Origin: Methylobacterium sp. CB376 | Lineage (GTDB): Bacteria; Pseudomonadota; Alphaproteobacteria; Rhizobiales; Beijerinckiaceae | Reading direction: 5' to 3' | Length of the DNA: 64,000 nt | Assembly (NCBI RefSeq): GCF_029714205.1 | Contig: NZ_CP121648.1 | Span: forward strand, 7,231,501-7,295,500 | Shown here: positions 59,722 to 64,000 of the stretch, piece by piece | Layout of the letters: the number at the start of each line of letters is the position of its first letter | Position numbering within the stretch: the first letter of the stretch is position 1 | Position numbers and translations under genes: made by a program | The notes under the pieces: generated by a model | The model's database searches: none | Told to the model about the DNA's origin: nothing | What the model saw: only the letters and a program-made list of their open reading frames with translations

Positions 59722-60828
59722 ATGGCCACGCACAAGATCCTGCTCCTTCCCGGCGACGGCATCGGCCCCGAAGTGGCGCGCGAGGTGGAGAAGGTGCTGG
59801 CCTGGCTGTCGGCCCGCGGCATCGCCGCCTTCGAGACCGAGACCGACCTCGTCGGCGGCGCGGCCCTCGACGCGCACGGCGTGCCCCTCACCGAGGCCGC
59901 GCTGGAGCGCGCCAGGGCGGCGGACGCGGTGCTGTTCGGCGCCGTCGGCGGGCCGAAATGGGCGGAGGTCGCCTACGCGAAGCGGCCCGAGGCGGGCCTC
60001 CTGCGCCTGCGCAAGGATCTCGGGCTGTTCGCGAATCTGCGCCCGGCGATCTGCTACCCGGCGCTCGCCGAGGCCTCGGCGCTCAAGCGGGAGCTGGTCG
60101 AGGGGCTCGACATCGTGATCGTCCGCGAACTGACGGGCGGCGTCTATTTCGGCGAGCCCAAGGAGATCGTCACCCTGGAGGACGGCACCAAGCGCGCCGT
60201 CGACACCCAGATCTACACGTCGGGCGAGATCGAGCGCATCGCCGCGGTGGCCTTCGACCTCGCCCGCAAGCGGCGCAACAAGGTCTCCTCGGCCGAGAAG
60301 CACAACGTGATGAAGACCGGCGTCCTCTGGAAGGAGGTGGTCGGCCGCGTGCACGCCGAGCGGTTCTCCGACGTCGCGCTGGAGCACGTGCTGGCCGACA
60401 ATTGCGCGATGCAGCTGGTGCGCAACCCCAAGCAGTTCGACGTGCTCGTCACCGACAACCTGTTCGGCGACATCCTATCGGACGTGGCCGCGATGCTGAC
60501 CGGCTCGCTCGGGATGCTGCCCTCGGCCTCGCTCGGCGCCGTCGAGAACGGGACGCGGCGCGCCCTCTACGAGCCGGTCCACGGCTCGGCGCCCGACATC
60601 GCCGGCCAGAACCTCGCCAACCCGATCGCCATGATCGGCTCGCTCGCCATGGCCCTGCGCTACTCCTTCGACCTCGGCGAGGCCGCCGACCTCGTCGAGG
60701 GTGCGATCACCCGGACGCTCGCCTCCGGCACCCGCACCCGCGACATCGCCGGCCCGGGGGCGAACGCGGTCGGGACGCGCGAGATGGGCGACGCGATCCT
60801 GCGCGAACTCGCGGCGCTGGCCGGCTGA
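59722..60828 (+). CDS. leuB: 3-isopropylmalate dehydrogenase
   Basis: 368-aa NAD-dependent enzyme of leucine synthesis. [15 protein letters not shown] is the N-terminal motif, and [20 protein letters not shown] is the isocitrate/isopropylmalate dehydrogenase signature. [15 protein letters not shown] confirms the family. Standard length. ATG at 59722; a longer frame upstream is not homologous. leuC and leuD are not nearby. Confidence 0.97.
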   Translation: MATHKILLLPGDGIGPEVAREVEKVLAWLSARGIAAFETETDLVGGAALDAHGVPLTEAALERARAADAVLFGAVGGPKWAEVAYAKRPEAGLLRLRKDLGLFANLRPAICYPALAEASALKRELVEGLDIVIVRELTGGVYFGEPKEIVTLEDGTKRAVDTQIYTSGEIERIAAVAFDLARKRRNKVSSAEKHNVMKTGVLWKEVVGRVHAERFSDVALEHVLADNCAMQLVRNPKQFDVLVTDNLFGDILSDVAAMLTGSLGMLPSASLGAVENGTRRALYEPVHGSAPDIAGQNLANPIAMIGSLAMALRYSFDLGEAADLVEGAITRTLASGTRTRDIAGPGANAVGTREMGDAILRELAALAG

Positions 60829-60913
60829 CGGGCGCCGGCCCGGGGGATCTCCCCCGCCCGGTGTCGGTGCGCGCCGCGCGCCCTATCTCCGCAGCCGGGT
60901 GGTTGCGGAGCGC

Positions 60914-62479
60914 ATGCACGTCTTCGAATGGATCGTCGGCGTCCTGCTGGTCGCCGTGCTGCTGGCGGCCCTGGCACGGCGCCTCGGGGCGCCGTTCCCG
61001 GCCTTCCTGGCCCTCGGCGGGGCGGCCCTCGCCTTCGTGGACGCGGTCCCGAGCCTGCGCCTCGACCCCGACCTCGCCCTCGCCCTGTTCGTCGCGCCGG
61101 TCCTGCTCGATGCCGGCTACGACACGTCCCTGCGCGACCTGCGCGTCAACTGGCTGCCCATCGCGGGCCTCGTCCTCGGGGCGGTCGGCATCACCACGGT
61201 GGCGGTGGCCGCGACCCTGCGCTGGCTCGTGCCCGACATGCCGCTCGCGGCCTGCATCGCGCTCGGCGCGATCGTGGCGCCGCCCGACGCGGTCGCGGCC
61301 CTCTCGGTGCTGCGCCACGTGCCGCTGCCCCACCGGCTCGTCACCATCCTCAAGGGCGAGAGCCTGTTCAACGACGCCTCGGCGCTGCTGATCTACCGGC
61401 TCGCCGTGCCGGCGGCCGTGAGCGGCAGCTTCGCGGCGCGGGACGTGGTGCCGACCTTCCTGATCGGGGTGGTCGGCAGCCTCGTGGCCGGGCCGGTCCT
61501 GGCCTGGATCTACGTGCGGGCGGTGCGGGGCATCGCCGACGCGCCGAGCAGCATCGTGCTGCAATTCGTCGCCACCTTCGGGATCTGGGTCATGGCCGAG
61601 CGGGCCGGGCTCTCCGGGGTGCTGACGGTGGTGAGTTACGCCATCACCGTGGCACGGATCTCCCCGGCGACGATGCCCGCCCATCTGCGGGTCCCCTCCT
61701 ACGCGGTCTGGGAGACGGCGGTCTTCGTCCTCAACGTGCTCGCCTTCGTGCTGATCGGGCTGCAGGTCGGGCCGATCCTGGAGGGGCTGACGCCAGAGGA
61801 CCGCAACCGCTACGCCGTGGTGGCGGCGGCCCTGTTCCTCACCGTGGTGCTGGTGCGCCTCGCCTGGGTGATGGGCGCGGCGGCTTTCGGGCGGCTGTGG
61901 CGCCGATACGGGGGGGCGATCGGGCCCGAGCCCGCGAGCCTGTCGGGCAGCGCCACGGTGGCGTGGTGCGGCATGCGCGGCGTCGTCACGGTGGCGCTGG
62001 CGCTCGCCCTGCCGGAGGGCGGAGAGCGCGCCTTCCCGTACCGCGACCTCGTGGTGCTCACCGCCTTCGCCGTGGTGCTCGGCACGCTGGTGATCCAGGG
62101 CCTCACCCTGCGCCCGCTCCTCGCCTGGCTGGCGCTGCGCGACGACGACCCGGTCGGGCGCGAGGTCGGGCTCGCCCGCGCGGAGGCCTACCGGGCGGCG
62201 GTCGCGAGCCTGTCGCGCGAGCGCTCGCCGCACGCGGCGGCCCTGCGCCACGAATTCGCGGCGGTGCTCAACGAGGCCGAGCGCGACCGCGAGGGCCGCG
62301 CGCCGGGCAGCCTGCCCTCCGACGCGCCCCGCCGCCGGGCGATCGAGGCCGCCCGCCAGACCATCCTCGACCTGCGCGACAGGGGCGCCATCGGCGACGA
62401 CGCCTTCTTCCGCCTGGAGGAGGAGCTCGACTGGGCCGAGCTCAGCGCGACGCCGCGGGAGGAGATCGACCAGATCTAG
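60914..62479 (+). CDS. CPA1 family cation:proton antiporter
   Basis: 521-aa inner-membrane protein with about 12 hydrophobic segments. GAIVAPPDAVAALSVLRH carries the ion-binding Asp, and LKGESLFNDASALLIYR is the second motif of sodium/proton antiporters. GMRGVVTVALALALP is also typical. A cytoplasmic tail of about 130 residues follows. It probably exchanges Na+ or K+ for H+. The start is ATG at 60914 with GGAG three bases before it; GTG at 60899 is possible. Confidence 0.92.
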   Translation: MHVFEWIVGVLLVAVLLAALARRLGAPFPAFLALGGAALAFVDAVPSLRLDPDLALALFVAPVLLDAGYDTSLRDLRVNWLPIAGLVLGAVGITTVAVAATLRWLVPDMPLAACIALGAIVAPPDAVAALSVLRHVPLPHRLVTILKGESLFNDASALLIYRLAVPAAVSGSFAARDVVPTFLIGVVGSLVAGPVLAWIYVRAVRGIADAPSSIVLQFVATFGIWVMAERAGLSGVLTVVSYAITVARISPATMPAHLRVPSYAVWETAVFVLNVLAFVLIGLQVGPILEGLTPEDRNRYAVVAAALFLTVVLVRLAWVMGAAAFGRLWRRYGGAIGPEPASLSGSATVAWCGMRGVVTVALALALPEGGERAFPYRDLVVLTAFAVVLGTLVIQGLTLRPLLAWLALRDDDPVGREVGLARAEAYRAAVASLSRERSPHAAALRHEFAAVLNEAERDREGRAPGSLPSDAPRRRAIEAARQTILDLRDRGAIGDDAFFRLEEELDWAELSATPREEIDQI

Positions 62480-62632
62480 CCCGAAGGCCCCGGGCGGGGC
62501 GGGCCAGGGAGCCGCAAGGGGGTGGGCAAGGGCGCGAGCCTCGGGGTATGGCGGGCACGACGGCCCATCGCGGCGGTGCCCCCGCCGGGACGCCGCGCGA
62601 GGAAGCCCCAGAGACCACCCCAGAGGACGCCC

Positions 62633-63850
62633 ATGAGTTCGACCCGGATGCCGTCGTCGCGGCCGCCTTCCCCGATGTCGCGGTTCTTCTCCTCGGCGCC
62701 CGCGACCTGCATCGAGGACCTGCGCGTGCTCGCCGAGCGGCGGGTGCCGCGGATGTTCTACGACTATGCCGATTCCGGCTCCTACACCGAGGGCACCTAC
62801 CGGGCGAACGAGGCCGATTTCGCCGCGATCAAGCTGCGCCAGCGCGTCGCCGTCGACATGACGAACCGCACCCTCGCCAGCACCATGGTCGGCCAGCCGG
62901 TCAGCATGCCGGTGGCCCTCGCGCCGACCGGCCTCACCGGCATGCAGCACGCGGACGGCGAGATCCTGGCGGCCCGGGCCGCCGCCAAGGCCGGCGTGCC
63001 CTTCACGCTCTCGACCATGAGCATCTGCTCGATCGAGGACGTCGCCGAGAACACCGACCGGCCGTTCTGGTTCCAGCTCTACGTCATGCGCGACCGGGAC
63101 TTCATCAACCGGCTGATCGACCGCGCCAAGGCGGCCGGCTGCTCGGCCCTGGTGCTCACCCTCGACCTGCAGATCCTCGGCCAGCGCCACAAGGACATCA
63201 AGAACGGGCTGTCCACCCCGCCCCGGATGACCCTGCCGAACATCCTCAACCTCGCCACCAAGCCGCGCTGGTGCCTGGACATGCTGCGCACGCAGCGCCG
63301 CACCTTCCGCAACATCGTCGGTCACGCGAAGGGGGTGAGCGACCTCTCCTCGCTCTCCTCCTGGACCGCCGAGCAGTTCGACCCGACCCTCAACTGGGAC
63401 GACGTGAAGCGCATCCAGGACCGCTGGGGTGGCCCGCTCATCCTCAAGGGGATCCTCGATCCGGAGGATGCGGAGCTCGCGGCGCGCAGCGGCGCCCAGG
63501 CCCTCATCGTGTCGAACCACGGCGGGCGTCAGCTGGACGGGGCGCCCTCCTCGATCACGGCCCTGCCGGCGATCGCCGAGGCGGTCGGCAGCCGCATCGA
63601 GGTGCTGATGGACGGGGGGATCCGCTCGGGGCAGGACGTCATCAAGGCGCTGGCGCTCGGCGCCAAGGGCGTCTTCATCGGCCGCGCCTTCCTGTACGGG
63701 CTCGGGGCCGGCGGCGAGGCGGGCGTCACCCAGTGCCTCGACATCATCCGCAAGGAACTCGACACCACCATGGCGATGTGCGGCCTGCGCGACGTCAAGG
63801 CGGTGACCTCGGACATCCTGGCGACGCGCTTCGCGCCCGTCGCCGCGTGA
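62633..63850 (+). CDS. FMN-dependent alpha-hydroxy acid dehydrogenase (L-lactate dehydrogenase-like)
   Basis: 405 aa TIM-barrel flavoprotein. FYDYADSGSYTE near the N-terminus, the FMN loop ALAPTGLTGMQHADGE, LTLDLQILGQRHKDIKNG, and SNHGGRQLDGA with the catalytic His are all present. The last strand-loop is MDGGIRSGQDVIKALALGA. The L-lactate dehydrogenase (lldD) type is the best fit, but mandelate or glycolate oxidation cannot be excluded. ATG at 62633 has AGAGGACG upstream. A second ATG 42 bases on would remove a Ser/Pro-rich extension. Confidence 0.92.
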   Translation: MSSTRMPSSRPPSPMSRFFSSAPATCIEDLRVLAERRVPRMFYDYADSGSYTEGTYRANEADFAAIKLRQRVAVDMTNRTLASTMVGQPVSMPVALAPTGLTGMQHADGEILAARAAAKAGVPFTLSTMSICSIEDVAENTDRPFWFQLYVMRDRDFINRLIDRAKAAGCSALVLTLDLQILGQRHKDIKNGLSTPPRMTLPNILNLATKPRWCLDMLRTQRRTFRNIVGHAKGVSDLSSLSSWTAEQFDPTLNWDDVKRIQDRWGGPLILKGILDPEDAELAARSGAQALIVSNHGGRQLDGAPSSITALPAIAEAVGSRIEVLMDGGIRSGQDVIKALALGAKGVFIGRAFLYGLGAGGEAGVTQCLDIIRKELDTTMAMCGLRDVKAVTSDILATRFAPVAA

Positions 63851-63857
63851 CCGGATC

Positions 63858-63884
63858 GCCGCGGAGCGCTCGGGGCTCCGCGGC
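63858..63884. terminator. Bidirectional hairpin between convergent genes
   Basis: GCCGCGGAGC and GCTCCGCGGC pair perfectly across a seven-base loop, 8 bases after the hydroxyacid dehydrogenase stop and 8 bases before the stop of the His/Met/Arg-rich ORF on the other strand. No T-tract. Confidence 0.55.
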
Positions 63885-63891
63885 GCGCGGC

Positions 63892-64000
63892 TCACATCCG
63901 GTGCATGCGGTGCATGCGGTGATGCATCATCCGGTGGCGCATCATCCGGCGGTGGTGCATCTCGCGGTGCATCATCCGGTGGCGCATCATGCGGCGCTCC
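63892..64000 (-). CDS. 3' end of a His/Met/Arg-rich protein, truncated by the window edge
   Basis: On the minus strand the frame ending in TGA at 63892-63894 reads RRMMRHRMMHREMHHRR, then MMRHRMMHHRMHRMHRM. It consists almost only of His, Met and Arg, built from RMMxHR-type repeats. Only 35 residues are seen, so the start and any signal peptide are outside. His/Met-rich tails often bind copper or nickel, but that is not shown here. It is also possible that this is the repeat tail of a small secreted protein like the one at 10877. Confidence 0.6.
   Translation of the reverse strand, partial: ERRMMRHRMMHREMHHRRMMRHRMMHHRMHRMHRM

Noticed and set aside
60707..63895. Minus-strand open frame of 1062 codons opposite leuB end, the antiporter and the hydroxyacid dehydrogenase
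   Set aside because: Antisense to well-supported genes, with low-complexity composition; a GC-rich artefact.

Overview
The window is 64 kb of very GC-rich, gene-dense DNA. Gene content and order point to an alphaproteobacterium of the order Hyphomicrobiales, most likely Methylobacterium or a close relative. The signs are: an F1-ATPase operon atpHAGDC without F0 genes; the pdxJ-acpS-lepB-rnc-era order; a Ros/MucR regulator; a MutL that keeps the endonuclease motif; a GT21 glycosyltransferase; a GCG/CRP small secreted protein; and dispersed intergenic repeats that I associate with Methylobacterium. The genus is inference; class and order are better supported.

Layout. 1-2.3 kb: TetR regulator and a D,D-carboxypeptidase with a Lys/Ala tail. 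2.5-5.2 kb: three preQ0/queuosine genes (queE, queD, queC) with a PaiB-like flavin protein on the opposite strand between queD and queC. 5.3-9.7 kb: SCP2-type thiolase, altronate dehydratase-like UxaA protein and an MFS carrier. 9.8-15.1 kb: DEDDh exonuclease, small secreted protein, MucR-like regulator, L,D-transpeptidase, chemoreceptor and tRNA-Leu(CAA). 15.1-18.8 kb: GT21 glycosyltransferase, prolyl oligopeptidase and a recombinase-like HTH remnant. 18.8-24.6 kb: about 1 kb without a convincing gene, partly AT-rich, then a MacA-MacB-outer membrane factor operon. 24.8-28.6 kb: era, rnc, lepB, acpS, pdxJ (all minus strand). 29-33.1 kb: PRC-barrel protein, MFS carrier and ABC exporter. 33.3-36.4 kb: a two-gene module of a DUF4130-UdgX fusion and a partner radical SAM protein, plus a small four-Cys protein. 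36.6-41.5 kb: Tat-exported oxidoreductase, MutL, PRISE-type reductase and a secreted Gly/Ser-rich protein. 41.6-48.1 kb: ScsB/DsbD-like reductase with a redoxin, DUF429, NUDIX, beta-carbonic anhydrase and an FAD/NAD(P) protein. 48.2-53.2 kb: atpC-D-G-A-H (minus). 53.4-58.6 kb: DsbA-like protein, HCCA isomerase-like protein, argG, a frameshifted DUF4424 gene, an acidic protein and mtgA. 58.6-64 kb: polyprenyl synthase, leuB, CPA1 antiporter, FMN-dependent alpha-hydroxyacid dehydrogenase, and the 3' end of a His/Met/Arg-rich ORF at the right edge.

Most of this is chromosomal housekeeping. The accessory parts are the macAB island with its AT-rich leader, the UdgX/radical SAM pair, the dispersed repeat family (some copies place gene stop codons inside a terminator-like stem) and many short tandem repeats both between and inside genes. 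I see no CRISPR array, prophage, complete insertion sequence or rRNA. The UdgX-radical SAM pair is the best candidate for a system of unknown mechanism, although both families are known.
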